Source: Ligustrum vulgare
Lineage: Eukaryota > Streptophyta > Magnoliopsida > Lamiales > Oleaceae
Reading direction: 5' to 3'
NCBI GenBank assembly: GCA_963555705.1
Contig: OY743182.1
Span: 51,774,592-51,838,591, forward strand
DNA length: 64,000 nt
The position numbers and the translations under genes were made by a program. The notes beneath the pieces were generated by a model. The model ran no database searches. It had not been told where the DNA came from and saw nothing but the letters and a program-made list of their open reading frames with translations. This document shows positions 1 through 11,535 of this stretch, piece after piece; positions within the stretch are counted from its first letter, which is position 1; each line of letters begins with the position of its first letter.

Positions 1-555
1 CATTTATTCCTAATTTCATTGTCCAACTTTCAACCATAATTTCTCATTCATAATGAAATGATTTTACAAAATTAAATATAATACTTTCATCTACTCGAAA
101 CGTAGAATTTAATTGAATGTTTGTTTGGACCAATCGAACATAGGGTCCCACCCAATCTTGAGGTCAAAGTAGATTAATTTTCAACAGTCCCCACATGAAT
201 AAAAATTGTCATGACTATGCTAAATGCAATGCAGAGTTGATCAGAGAATACATGCGAAAAGCTTATTGCATTAGGAGATGTAACTTTGGCTTTTAACCTG
301 CCTTAGTCGAATACAATCGATTTTACTTGGCTAGTCAGTGAACTTGATATCTTGAACTGTCAAGCTATTAATGTAAACCAAGACAACAGTACACACGCCA
401 CACAACAACTTTCTTATCAATTCTTAGGTTCTCATAGTTTTGTTCATTTTGAGATCAACTGCTTTATGGTATTGTGTCTACGACGTATATGTATAGACTT
501 ACTAGTATACATACTATTTTGTGCCCTTTCGATAGCTAACTGATTGTTGCAATGA
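1..555. other. AT-rich flank, nothing recognised
   Basis: No convincing coding region, RNA gene or repeat is seen. The stretch abuts the decayed copia below and may be host intergenic DNA or an unrecognisable part of that element. Confidence 0.4.
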
Positions 556-1205
556 ATGCTAATTGTAGGAACCGGCTTAGGCCAGCACGAAATATCCTCA
601 AAGAAGTTACGAAACAATTCTACTTCTTCTTCAGCTTTGTCTAATGCTATAAATTATTATGATTTCAAAGTTGATCGAGCAATATAAGTCTTTTTGAAGA
701 TTTTCATGACACAGCCGCACCACTAAGTTTAAATACGTAATCACTTGTGGATTTAGAATCCTTCATATCATATATCCAATTTGCATCACAATACCCTTCT
801 AATATTGCTGGATATCTCATTTAATATAATACAAATTTCAAGGTGCATTTCAAATATTGAAGTACTATGTTCAATGCCATACGGTGGTCATTGCTTGGAT
901 TACACGTGTACCTACTCAATTTATTAACTGCGAACGCAATATCTGGATTGTGCATTTCATTAGATAAATTAGACTTCTAATAATCCGAGAATCTCTTAAT
1001 TAATGTATAAGTTCACTTCTATTTTTTGCTAAGTGAAAACTTGTGTCTACAGGAGTTTTGACAAGACTTTCATTAAGGACTCCAAATTTCCTAATGAGAT
1101 TCTGAGAGAACAAGGCCATTTTGAGTTCTAGAAATTCTAATTCCAAGAATTGCACCTACTACATCAATGTCTTTTATATCAAAATGTTTCATTAACATTT
1201 TCTTA

Positions 1206-1372
1206 GAGCCTGTTTGATAATGTGATTTTAAGAAATTTTTATAGTTTTTTTTTAAATGAATGTGTAGTTTAAAAATATTTGAAAAGTCAAAGACTGAGCT
1301 TGACTAAAAATGAATGGTTGAGATTGAGTTTGAAAAGTTGTTGTGAAAATTTTCATTTTACCAAATAGGCTC
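1206..1372. mobile_element. Tourist-like MITE, copy 1
   Basis: A 167-bp element starts GAGCCTGTTTG and ends CAAATAGGCTC, an imperfect terminal inverted repeat. It is flanked by TTA on the left and ATA on the right, close to the 3-bp TTA/TAA target duplication of PIF/Harbinger MITEs. It interrupts the copia RT relic. Related copies lie at 29072, 45198, 45722 and 48712. Confidence 0.75.
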
Positions 1373-1724
1373 ATAGTAGACATGATAATATCATAATTGC
1401 TACCCAGAATTAGTATATCGTCCACATATAAACATATTAAAACATATATTGTTGGTTTATTTTTACTATACACACATTTCTCACGTTAGTTAATTTTAAA
1501 CTCATTTAATAACATTGTTTTGTCAAACTTTTGGTGTCACTGCTTTGGGACCTGTTTTAATGCATATAAGGACTTAACGAGTTTACTAACATTTTTCTCT
1601 AGCCCATGAGAGACAAACCCTTTAGATTGCTTCATGTATATTTCTTCTTCTAACTCACCATTTATAAATGATGTTTTAACATCCATTTGATGGATTCAGA
1701 GATTATGTATGCAACAATTTTAAT

Positions 1725-2090
1725 CAGTGTTTAGAAAATTGGAAATTGGTTCGAACAGAAAAAGCCAACGAGTCAAAAGGTTCGACCGAGTTGAACCGGT
1801 TTCAATTAAAAATTATTTCTAAAATCACAAAACTTTCTAAAAAATAAGTTATTTTACAAATAAACAAATATTTACTCATTTAGAAAATCAATTCATATAC
1901 AAAGTAGCTTAAAACAAAAAAAATAAAAAAAAATCGGGTTTTAAAACCCGACTGAGTCAACAAGTTCCCCGAGTTAACCGAGAAAAATCGAGTTCTTCAA
2001 TCGAGTTTTTAACACCCGATTTTAAGCTTAAACCAGACTGGTATTCCGGTCGAACCAGCTGGTCCAGTCCGATTCGATTTTCAAACTTTG
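1725..2090. mobile_element. hAT-type MITE with 8-bp TSD
   Basis: A 366-bp non-coding insertion starts CAGTGTTTAGAAAAT and its other end, read inverted, is CAAAGTTTGAAAAT. It is flanked by an exact 8-bp duplication ATTTTAAT (1717-1724 and 2091-2098). It splits the copia RT reading between TLIKI and the following block, so the insertion point is precise. The interior has a poly(A) run and repeated cgggtttt/aaaacccg words, as in many Ac/hAT-derived MITEs. Confidence 0.8.
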
Positions 2091-2480
2091 ATTTTAATTA
2101 GGGTTCTAATCGAAATAATCCTTGTTACTGGTGAGTAAATATTAAAGAAATCAAGACCTTCTTTTTGTCTATATCCTTTTGATACCAAACGGACCTTGCA
2201 TTTATTAATAAATCCATTCAGATTTAACATTTTCTTGAAAACCCAATTGCAACCTAAAGGTTTATTTCCAAGTCGGAGATTAACCAACTTCCAAGTGTGA
2301 TTTTGCATTATCGATTCAACTTCATATTGATAGCTTCTTTCCAAAAAGGAGCCTCTGGTGACTAGTGTTGACATTGCTTCACTGAATGTCTTAAGTTCAT
2401 TATCGATTATGTAAGTTAGAATTTTAGAACCAAATGTCGTTAACCTTCAAGCCCTTTTACTGTGTATGGGTTCTTCATTT

Positions 2481-3099
2481 TTAATAATCATCTTTTTTCA
2501 TTATGATGTTTAGCATTACATACACCCAAGGCCACTGTAATTTATACAGTATCAACATGGCCACACCCAAATTAATTTTGATTTACCAAGTTGATCCAAT
2601 TTCATATAATGTTTCAATCAAATCATCTTATTAATGAACCAACATTTATTGAACAAAAAATCATTCGTGAACTAATGACTTGTTGACGTGTCCGTTTATT
2701 ATATCCAGTTGTATCAATATAAGTAAATAATCGTATTTTATCTTCAGTCAAACACATCTTCATCTACCTATAGGGATGATGAACTTTTTATTTTCAGCGT
2801 CACCAGAAATTTTGGAATCAAAACCATGATTGTAGGGATCGCAATCCTGGTCTCAGGATGATTTCGTATGGAAATTAGATTCATATCGCGTCATAATTTT
2901 TTACAGGACCAACAAGAGATCGTACATGATCGCAATCCTATACTTTATCTATAGTAAAATGTAATAAATAGCTCCACTTATTTACATGAAACGTGTGATG
3001 GCGTGCTTAAATTTTTTTAGAAAGAATGAAATTGAAATTTTTGAAGATAATCTTAGGAAAGATGATTATTTATTCATAGAGGGTGTTAGAGAAAGCAAC
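2481..3099. other. Unassigned AT-rich DNA
   Basis: The first ~250 bp may be further decayed copia sequence. No ORF, LTR or terminal repeat could be supported in the rest. Confidence 0.4.
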
Positions 3100-4040
3100 T
3101 CTCATCCACTCCAACCACCTCCCCCCACAATCATAGTTGATCACACAAAGTCACAGTTCGATCATAAAATCTAGTCGAAAAATTCACCCCACCCCACACA
3201 TAAAGTCACAGTCGGTCACTCAAAGTCATAGTTCGATCATAATTACAAATTTAATGGAAAAATCCACCTCACCTCACTCGCAAAGTCATAGTTTGATCAC
3301 ACCAGTCACAACTCAGTCACAATTACAAATTTATTAACAAAGTTCACCCCATCCCATCCCATCCCAATCCAACCTCACCCCACTCATAAAGTCACAATTA
3401 GGTCACAAAAAGTCATAGTTCGATCATAATTATAAATTTAGTTGCAAAACCCCACCCAGCCCACTCATAAAGTCACAGTTCGGTTATCCAAAGTCACAGT
3501 TCGGTTACAATTATTATAAACTTAGTAGCAAAATTCACCCCACCCCACCCATAAAGTCACAATTCGGTTACCCAAAGTCAAAGTTCGATCACAATTATAA
3601 ACTTAGTAGCAAAATTCACTCCACCCCACCCTACCTCACCTTACTCGCAAAGTCGCAGTTCGGTCACACTGTCACAATAACAAATTTCTTAGGCTACAAC
3701 TTATTTTTCGGTCATAAATTTTAAATTTTGTAAGTCACAATTTTTCTCAATCACAAAACTCAATTTAATTATTCACAACTTAACAAAAAAAATATGAATC
3801 ACAATTTATTTATTGGTCACAAGTCATAAATATTATAGAATCACAAATTTTTTAGGTCACAATTTTCACAAATCATAAATCTTCTTTGTCACAGATCAAG
3901 AATTTGATAGGTTACAATTTATCAAATTATTTGGCCACAACTCATTTGTTGGTCACAATTTATCGATTTCATGTCACACAATCTAATTCTCACTCACAAA
4001 CCACAAATTTTATAGATCACAATAATTAATTGGTCACAAC
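3100..4040. repeat. gtcacaa-rich degenerate minisatellite
   Basis: Tandem, imperfect units of roughly 75-110 bp alternate the words 'aaagtcacagttcg', 'atcataattataaa' and 'aaaattcaccccacccc' up to about 3680, then grade into shorter 'ggtcacaattta' words. The same gtcacaa style resumes at 25268-25330 on the far side of the old copia, which suggests that the copia inserted into this repeat block. Confidence 0.8.
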
Positions 4041-4240
4041 TGTTATAAAATATATATTTTATGTATAATGTGAATGACCATTATACCCTTATAAGTTTTA
4101 CATTATTACGATTGTGTCATTGTTCACCCCATAAATAGGGGTCTAATTCTTATTCTAATATACACCTAATGAGAAGCACTTCTCTCATTCTCTCAATTTC
4201 TCTATCTATTTCTTGTATTAGTTTTGATAGTTTTACAACA
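4041..4240 (+). repeat. 5' LTR of the old copia-like element
   Basis: Starts TGTTATAAAA and ends TTTTACAACA (10-bp inverted ends, one mismatch). It contains ataaataggg near 4131 as a TATA-like box, followed by a CT-rich leader. It is clearly similar along its length to 25067-25267. Confidence 0.8.
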
Positions 4241-4252
4241 TGTTATCAGCAG
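4241..4252 (+). promoter_or_regulatory. Primer-binding-site-like sequence
   Basis: TGTTATCAGCAG lies directly after the LTR end. This resembles the tRNA-Met-derived primer sites of plant copia elements but is not the canonical TGGTATCAGAGC. Confidence 0.5.
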
Positions 4253-5559
4253 AGTCTCTAGCCAATTGAGTAATATGACGGGAGTATGCTCTACAATTGC
4301 ATCTAAATGATGAACATCTGTATCAGAAACCTGATTATTATTATTCAATATTTTTCTTTCTTAGATCTAATGTTTTTGGTATTATAAAATATCTCAAATA
4401 TCGTAGATCTGAAAAGTTCAAGAAAGACGAAAACTTTTCAAACTATAAATCGCTGTAAAATCCAAAAAGTTTCAATAAGAGGAAAGAAAGAGGATATCAA
4501 TGATGTGCAATAAGAAAAATTGGAGAAATTATATAACCCAAACTTCTAAGGGTCCGTTTAATAGCGGGGGTGAGATTTGGGTGGAAATAAAATGAATTCC
4601 AGAAAATTGAATTCTAAGGAATTTATTTTCTTGAGATTTGGAAGTTTAATGTGTTTGATTGATTTAATTTGGTAGGTGAAAAAAGTGGAGAATTTTTCAA
4701 GTTTTATTGTTTGATTGACATTATTTTTCATGACAAATAATGTAAAATTTAGCAATTTCAAATGAAAATATTTTCCTTTTCCATGCAAGTTTTCTCACCA
4801 AAATGGTGAGAAAATATTTTCCAAGAAAATAGCCTAAGTTGTGCATTATATACTTGACCAAGAAAATTTTCCAATCAAACACAAAAAGATGGAAAACTTT
4901 TTTCTTGATGTGACATTTTTCTCGAAAATATTTACAATCAAACACACCTTATCTACCACAAGCAAGGAAAACGAATTCTACCTTTGCAATGCAAAGATGA
5001 TCATGTGCACTTCACAATGAAAATATTTGCCTTGCCAAAATTTACCTATCAAACACTCTATAAAGGCCAAAAGTGGGAAAATCAATTCCAATTCCATGGC
5101 AAATAACTCATATCAAAAACTACCTAAGTTTTTTTTTTTCTCCTCAAAATGCCATTAACTAGAGAGAAACTCATTAAATTTGAGAGAGGAGAGATGGAAA
5201 TTGCCAAGCCATTGATAATGCTTCTCTAGTAATTCAATACCCAAATGGAAGAGTAGACAAAATCTATTGCCCAGTTTCTGCTAAAGAACTCCGTTCTTTT
5301 ACGCAATGATTACAATTTATAAACAAATTTATAAACACAATTTTCGAAACTACTTTTTAATCACACATATTTTCTCTCTCCAATTTTTAACCATTGATCT
5401 ACCTCAAAAACACCAAAATATTTTAAAAAAAATTACGGCTCACCTAGTCGAACAATGAAAATGAACCTGGTCATTATGTTGCTCTTCTCCTCGCCATCAC
5501 TTTATACTCCTCCTCTATCTTTTCCCAAGTGATTTACAGAGATGATTTAAGAGATTTTA
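4253..5559. other. Interior of old copia-like element, non-coding
   Basis: No long ORF is seen. From about 4555 to 5060 there is an AT-rich MITE-like block with repeated 'aatcaaacac' and 'ggaaaat' words and a perfect hairpin at 4790-4814 (arms TTTTCTCACC and GGTGAGAAAA). A second block at about 5320-5410 resembles the interior of the MITE at 29072. Confidence 0.45.
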
Positions 5560-7030
5560 ACGAATTCCAATTAGCCAATTCAGCAATCTCATCACCCCCA
5601 ACAATACACTATTAACGACCCTTTCATCAAAATCCACAAATACAAACCCATTTAGGGATTTGTTTAAAGCGTACCGGAAGTGGGATTCTCAAGTGGGTTG
5701 TGATCGATTCAGAGAAAAACACAATAAAGTTTCAGGAAATAGGTCAATATCCTTGCAAGATTTTGAGGGTGAATTTCAGTGTAATGAGTTGAAGATGAAT
5801 CATCTCCTCCTCTTCAGAGGCGTGATGCATGGTGATCCACTTTGTGTATGCATGGATCTGGAAGCCGGCAGGAAGAGATCGGGCTACTAGGATATCTTTA
5901 TTAGTTATCATGCTAAAGATGATATCCAGTCAACATTGTTGGAAATGGGTCAAGTTTGACCAATAATTCGGGTGGGACCCGATACCCGTTTTGTGTGGGT
6001 GAATGGTCAAACGGTCCAACACATTCTACTTCATGAGTAGATATTCGTAATATATTTAATTTTGCAAACCATTTTCGGATGAATGAGAAATTAATGCTAG
6101 AGTGGGAACTTAATCCGACGTAGGAAGTTGAAATAATTTTGATCCAATTTATATATCTCAAGTTTGGATATGGGTTTGGGCCCCAAGAGGTACCCATAGT
6201 CTTTGGAAGGGGGAAGTTTTAGACAATGTTTAGACTAGTCCAAAGCATCCGCGCGCCCTGCCAGCTGGCCGGCCGACTCGGCATGAGCTCGAGCTCGTGT
6301 CGTGGGTCGTTCCTATATTCATTTTGGACAAAATAAATTAAAATTATTTATTTATTTTTATTATTTCCGAATTTCAAAATTAATTAATTGAAAAAGTGTG
6401 TCTTTTCAAGCCTACTCGAAACTGTTCGGACTAAAACAGACACAAACTAATAGTTGTGTCTATTCAGAAATAACCTTTCAAGGAGTTGCAACTCTTGGCC
6501 TCCAGCTTTTGGAAATCTATAAATAGGACCCTGATTTCTGAATTTCATCATCCAAAATCATTATTCATTTCTTTCTTGCATTTTGCCATAAAATATTTTT
6601 TGCATCAATAGTCAAGGGAGTACGAAACTTTTCTGGTTCATCGTTCTTGCTGTTTGGAGTACTTCTACACCGCAAGAGAAAGATTGTTATATCTTGGGAG
6701 GCGAGTAACGTCAACTGTAACCACTTTAGCAGGACAAAATCGTTTTTAAAAAATAGAGTCGAACTCTAGCCTCAATCTACTGTCTTTGCAATTTTATTGA
6801 GCATTTATTTGGTTTGCCATTTCCTTCTCTTAATTTCTAATTTTGTTACATATCTCACATGCTAAATAATATTTCTAACAAACATATGCAGGGACACTCT
6901 TCCACAACTATCGAAATTATCATTTATATATCACCCACCAAGAACAATAGGGGAGTTTTATGGTGGATGGTGTGGTGTCCACTAACTTTGTAGATGACAG
7001 CGAGTCAAGCATATTTGATGCAAAAGGTAG
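5560..7030 (+). other. Exon-like remnant split by a solo LTR
   Basis: Sequence at 5660-5890 reads openly for 76 codons with normal-looking composition (AYRKWDSQVGCDRFREKH, then LLLFRGVMHGDPLCVCMDLE). After removing the solo LTR and one TSD, reading may resume at 6886-7019, where a splice-donor-like AAAG/GTAGGT follows near 7025. I do not recognise the protein. It may be a captured host gene fragment inside the old copia. An accidental ORF is the alternative. Confidence 0.3.
5937..6880 (+). mobile_element. Solo LTR (copia-type), TSD AACAT
   Basis: A 944-bp sequence begins TGTTGGAAA and ends TTTCTAACA and is flanked on both sides by the exact 5-bp duplication AACAT (5932-5936, 6881-6885). It contains a TATA-like ctataaatagg near 6517 and no internal region, so it is a solo LTR left by LTR-LTR recombination. 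A GC-rich stretch with ggccggcc-type words lies near 6245-6305. Confidence 0.9.
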
Positions 7031-7574
7031 GTATTAATTTTACCTTGGTAATAAACTGAATTTATATTTCATATTTTAACTCGTTTAATTATGCACGATT
7101 ATTGATCATGTGATTAGTATTAACCCCAGTATTTGTTTACTTATATTTATACATGGTGGTATAACCTCAGTATTAATATTGTTAACATATATACGATGTG
7201 ATATTATTTTTATTTGATATTTCATAATATGGTACCAGAAGTTACCATTATTGAAAAGTTGTGGGAAGTTGATGAAAATATTTTATCAAACAATACTAGA
7301 AGTTACTTTTATCTGTATCGAAAAGACAGATGAAAATGAATTATTCAACAAGAAAAATGTTGATGTGTGATAAGCTAATATCACATGATAACACAGGTAT
7401 TGCTAATGTGAAAATAATCTCATCAATATTATGAGATGAATATTATGTGATTGAAATAAACAGATTGGATAAATATCAAGAAAATTTCTTGCACAAGCAC
7501 TTATGTACTCCAGAAGAAGAACATATTTACTCCAGAAGAAGTAAAATTCAATATTGAAACATACTAGAAGGATA
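7031..7574. other. Unassigned interior of old copia-like element
   Basis: AT-rich, with scattered 'ccagaagaag' and 'accagaagtta' words like those at 17447-17545. These may be traces of the element's original gag region. No ORF is supported. Confidence 0.4.
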
Positions 7575-7639
7575 TTATTATTGCTCTTGAAGAATCACAA
7601 AAGAGTCATATTGAAACATGTCAAGAAAATGGATACATG

Positions 7640-7849
7640 TGAAACACACAAAACAAAAGGGGGAAACATTAATAAAATCCTCAAAATTAGAGGTGTGTCT
7701 CAAGAGTAAGAATACTCTGTACTCTACCACCCCTAATCTTTTTGAGGTACACAAGGTTAAGTTTAAACATTTATAAAATTCTCAAAATTAGATGTGTGTC
7801 TCAAGAGTAAAAATATTTCATACTCTATCACCTCTAATCTTTTTGAAGT
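7640..7849 (-). repeat. 3' structured repeats of the decayed LOG copy
   Basis: Two tandem units, read on the minus strand, carry gagtgg-like 'agaggtg...tagagta' and 'tactctt...cacctct' arms that can pair as stem-loops. The tandem duplication here includes part of the LOG stop-codon region. Equivalent units follow the intact LOG at 36118. Confidence 0.6.
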
Positions 7850-8490
7850 TTACAAGGTTAAGTTTACATTAACTGGACTCCATTTTTGCCCGATTCCCCT
7901 TCCTTACGACCAATCTATCTTAACTTCTGCTGGATCTTGTATTGGAATATATGATTATAGCTTATCCAACAGTTCCTCAATAATAGGAGCATAAATGAGG
8001 ATCCTCCTAGAAAATGGAGAGATGAATCCTTATTCCACAACATAATCAAGAAAGATTAGGAAGCTATTAAAGAAACTGTAAACATTTAAAAGCCTCATAG
8101 GCTTGGTATGGAGATCTAGTTGAGCCCATGAGGTAATATTAAAGATTTCTTCTAAAGTAGCAAAACCTCCGGGCAAGGCTATGAAGACATCAGAACCATA
8201 TAGCATGCAAGTTATGCGTTCATAAATACTTCATGCCCTCGTGTTTTGCCCGCGATATTTCCAAAAGGAACAAGTATAACGCCTATCACTTTCGCTCTTT
8301 CTGTTTGAGAAAATTGAGAAACACAACCCATCAATCCACTGCTACCTCCTCCATACACTAGATTGATACCTTTCTCTCTCAACTTCTTTCCTAGATGCAC
8401 TGTTGCTTCTAAATACCCAAAATATTTTCCTACTTTTGATCTACAAAATGCACAGATAGTTTTGATCCGTCGTAGTTTTGATCCTTCCAT
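7850..8490 (-). pseudogene. LOG-like phosphoribohydrolase pseudogene
   Basis: Minus-strand homologue of the intact LOG ORF at 35464-36117. The first 90 residues are open and include LVYGGGSSGLMG. About 10 nt are then missing at HEV/IHER, shifting the frame, and three later codons are stops (corresponding to VEQG, KLQSY and WSQGR of the intact copy). The PGG motif is retained, but the following Gly-Thr is altered. The C-terminus VNVNLTL is still legible before the stop at 7850-7852. LOG enzymes release active cytokinin bases from nucleotide precursors in the cytosol; this copy is dead. Like its intact relative it has no introns. Confidence 0.9.
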
Positions 8491-8795
8491 CTTTTGAGAG
8501 TATAAAGAAAGAAAACTTACGATGAAATGTTATTTTAGGATACATGAGACTGTGAAAGTAATTAGCTTTTTAAACCTAAAAATCTTCACTAACTCACTGC
8601 TCATCTTTTTAAAAAGTGGCTATTTACTTTTGACTAAATGACACTACTTTTGATTACTCTAACATAATGCTCCATGAATTGACACTCTCTTTCAGTGGTA
8701 TCTCATTGACAGTCTGTTAATACACGAAAAATGAAAATATAAAATGCTTTGTTAAAATATGTATGTATACATACACTATACTAATTTACCTCATA

Positions 8796-9335
8796 TCAAT
8801 GTTGAATAGCTAAAACATCATCTTTTATAACAGATTGGCAAATAGGATATTTTGATATTATATTCTTGAGAACGGTCTTTCTCATCTTTGAATTGAGCCC
8901 ATAAAGAAAGTAGCTCACGCTGAACATATGCACAAAGGTGCGTTTCAAGAGTCAATCAAATATCATTCAAAGACCCTTACTCAGTCCATCCTTAATGAAA
9001 TTCATTTTACCATCTCGATTTCTGGATGTATATCATACTGATTTACAACGGGTGTCACATGTCTATTGAGTACATTTGTAGCAACATTTTATTCTTCTTG
9101 CTCTTCGCTTATCTGCAAAAGTACTCTTACCTAAACCAGACATGTGGCCAGAAAATGAACCTGGTAATTCACCAGCTAATCGAACATTTGCTTTGATCAA
9201 CCAACAAACATCTTCTGGGATACATTGATCCATTAGTAGCCTCAATCTTTCAAGTCAAGCTCGGTAATTCTTTTTCAAAATATTTACTGGAAGATTAGAA
9301 TAATATTTGCGAATGTTTGATAATATAACATCCAT
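8796..9335 (-). pseudogene. Virus NABP-like pseudogene
   Basis: Minus-strand homologue of the ORF at 34602-35153, starting ATG at 9335 (MDVILSNIRKYY). The basic arm GKSTFADKRRARR and the C-x2-C-x4-C-x3-C finger survive, but in-frame stops lie before LERLRLL and inside the finger (a Trp-to-stop at CTQ*TC). Frameshifts follow, and the reading ends near QSVIKDD. It lies 305 nt upstream of the LOG pseudogene, as in the intact cassette. Confidence 0.8.
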
Positions 9336-9420
9336 TTTTATGGATCTAATCTTCTTCTCAAATGATCTATTTAAATGCATTATTTAACGCGTAAAGAGCG
9401 GTGGCTCCTTTTTGGCATTG

Positions 9421-10738
9421 ATTTCACCAAGAAATAAGGAATAAAATATAAAAATGTGGGAACAAGAATTATTTTGAGATTATGCCCCCATTACCTTTTT
9501 TCAATGTAATAAAAGAAAATGGAAGATTTGGGGACAAGAATGAGAACATGAAATATTTTCTTGGATATTATTCCTGATTTTTCTCGGTATAATAAAAGAA
9601 ATCAAGCTGTACTGATTTTAACTATTGGACATTCATACGAGTGAAATAAATATTGTATTGAACCAGAAATTCATACGTACAAGTAAAATATATATTGTAT
9701 TGAATCAGAAGTTCATAAATACTGTATTGAACCAAATGTTTATACATAGAAGTGAAATGAAACTGTATTGAAGCAGAAGTTCTATAATGAACGGTTAAAT
9801 AATCTCGATTAAAAGCCTCAAATTATTTGCTATGAGAATAACTTGTATAGAAATTGTTTCTCATGAAGCAATATTCTATATATGTCAATATGATGAAACA
9901 AGGATTAGCTTGAGAAGTTTTATGATTTCAAAAAAGTGTGATATTTATATACACTCTAGCAAAACGCACTTAGATATATGATTGAGATAATATCCCTAAT
10001 TAGAAATGACATGTGTTGCGGCATTTTTAGCCGATTAATATAATATTAGATTTGCGAACATTATGGGAAAACACATGCCTAAAGTGTGATCATACCTGAA
10101 GCACAATGGCATTCGATTCCAAAAAGCAAATGCCTCTTGAATAATGAGATGAAATGGAATCGATAAATAAGTCGACTACATACATTACACAACTCTCTTG
10201 TGAAATTAAGGTTGATTAAATATAAAACAAGTTGACTAAATATAAAAATCCCAATATAGGGATCATTGTTATAGGACCTGAAGTCCAAATACTAAAATGT
10301 GTAAAGTCAGCAGTTATTTGCGCAAATGAAAAATATTACATAGTCGTAAAAGACAACTCGTTGCACACAATTTTTTTTCAAAAAACTGGCATAATATATG
10401 GTGGATGAGACTATAATCTAAATTAATAGCTTTGGCTCTTTGTTATACCTATGAGTGAGAACAAAATGTATGATTCTCATCTCAGTACATTGGGAGTATT
10501 CTTCGATGTACCAGTTGATCGCGGTACGTTGGGATTTCAAGTAAACTGATTATAGATTATATGTCGAAATTGATATTTATTTCAATGATTGATTACTTAT
10601 GCAAATTAGAAATTTTGATTTATAAAATGTAAGAACATACATGTATAATCATTGAAAGATTCAAATATACCCAGAGTAGTATCACTACAGAATGATACAA
10701 ATGGCCCATGATATAACATGTTGAAATTGGAGTATACT
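9421..10738. other. Interior of old copia-like element with short repeats
   Basis: Degenerate ~42-bp units built on 'tattgtattgaaccagaa' occur at about 9619-9790. The rest is AT-rich, with no ORF or RNA gene supported. The gypsy element inserts at its right end. Confidence 0.5.
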
Positions 10739-11521
10739 TGATGAGAATCCAGGGAGTCATTCGAGTCAAAGTCAAACAGGTCAACCCTTTATCAGAATAC
10801 CGGTGGGGCCCATGACAAGATCCAAGGCTAAAGAACTCCAAGAGTCGATGGCGGGACTCATTTTCAAGCTCCGAAATCAAGTTCACATGGAAGAGAGCAA
10901 GATCGAGGTCAATTGCCTAAGTTTTGAAGTTCAGGACATTTCGGTCGACCGAAACTTTGCAGGCTTTTGAGGCATAGCTTCAGGCAGGATCGGCCGACCT
11001 TTGTACAACCGAAACTGCCAATTCGGTCGACCAGTTGTTCGACCGAAATCGTTTCGGTCGACCAGTTGTTCGACCGAAATAGTTTCGGTCGACCAGTTCG
11101 GTCGACCGAAAGTCCCCAGAATAGAATAGCGGGGTTTTTTGTGCAATTTTACAAACTTTCTTTTCTTTCAATTTGTATATCTTCTTGTAAAGCCTCAAAT
11201 CCTAGTTAGTTTTTGGAACATTGAAGAGCACTCCTTGAGAGTTTGAGAGGTAAAAATCATTTCTTTATCTTGTAACATTTTCTTGGAATTTATTTCAACT
11301 TATATATTGAGGGCTTGTTCTTGTGTATTTGTTGATATTTATTCCACAAGTCTTGGTATTTGTCTTAATCTCTCCATTGGGCTAGGGTTAACTTTCCTTA
11401 GAATTTTGGTTAGGTTAAACTTGGGTCAAGATTTCTCATTTATTACCTATTTTAGCTTTCTTGGGTTGATACATTATTGTTGTGGGAATTTTTGGTTTAA
11501 TCACCAAAGGGGTTCGCATCA
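10739..11521 (+). repeat. 5' LTR of the gypsy element
   Basis: 783 bp. It includes the copy of the pol 3' coding end (about 10741-10970) and a palindrome-rich tract (about 10938-11110) built on TTCGGTCGACCGAA. Relative to the 3' LTR it has one extra ~33-bp repeat unit and lacks ~22 bp between two palindromes, which accounts exactly for the 11-bp length difference. Confidence 0.95.
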
Positions 11522-11523
11522 TT

Positions 11524-11535
11524 TGGTATCAGAGC
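11524..11535 (+). promoter_or_regulatory. Primer-binding site (tRNA-iMet)
   Basis: TGGTATCAGAGC, two bases after the 5' LTR, is complementary to the 3' end of plant initiator tRNA-Met, which primes minus-strand synthesis. Confidence 0.95.

Larger units (their letters stand above)
556..2480 (-). pseudogene. Ty1/copia pol relic (RT and RNase H), minus strand
   Basis: Reading leftwards, 2374-2081 encodes the start of a copia reverse transcriptase (residues such as CNWVFK, VSKGYRQKEG and SPVTR). After an inserted MITE it continues near 1710-1640 (SIKWML, the degraded equivalent of the usual HQMDVKTAFL block). The catalytic block LYVDDILILGSN lies near 1440-1400. RNase H-like residues (GYCDAN, SKSTS, AAVSWKSS) follow at about 830-680. 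Stops and frameshifts are frequent, no LTRs were identified, and two MITEs sit inside, so it is an old, dead fragment. Such pol proteins copy element RNA to DNA in virus-like particles; this copy cannot. Confidence 0.85.
7575..9420 (-). other. Decayed copy of the NABP-like/LOG cassette
   Basis: This stretch, read on the minus strand, matches 34480-36455 in order: upstream box TTTAAATAG, NABP-like ORF, ~305-nt spacer with shared words (gtcaaaagtaaat, tcgtaagtttt), LOG ORF, then 3' structured repeats ending near 'aataataaaatc'-like sequence. Homology stops on both sides, which defines a cassette of about 1.9 kb. It lies antisense to the surrounding copia-like element. Confidence 0.75.

Noticed and set aside
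3137..3337. Ser/His/Gln-rich ORF
   Set aside because: Pure minisatellite reading.
3100..4040. Possible CRISPR-like spaced repeats
   Set aside because: Units are degenerate, unevenly spaced and in plant nuclear DNA. This is a decayed minisatellite.
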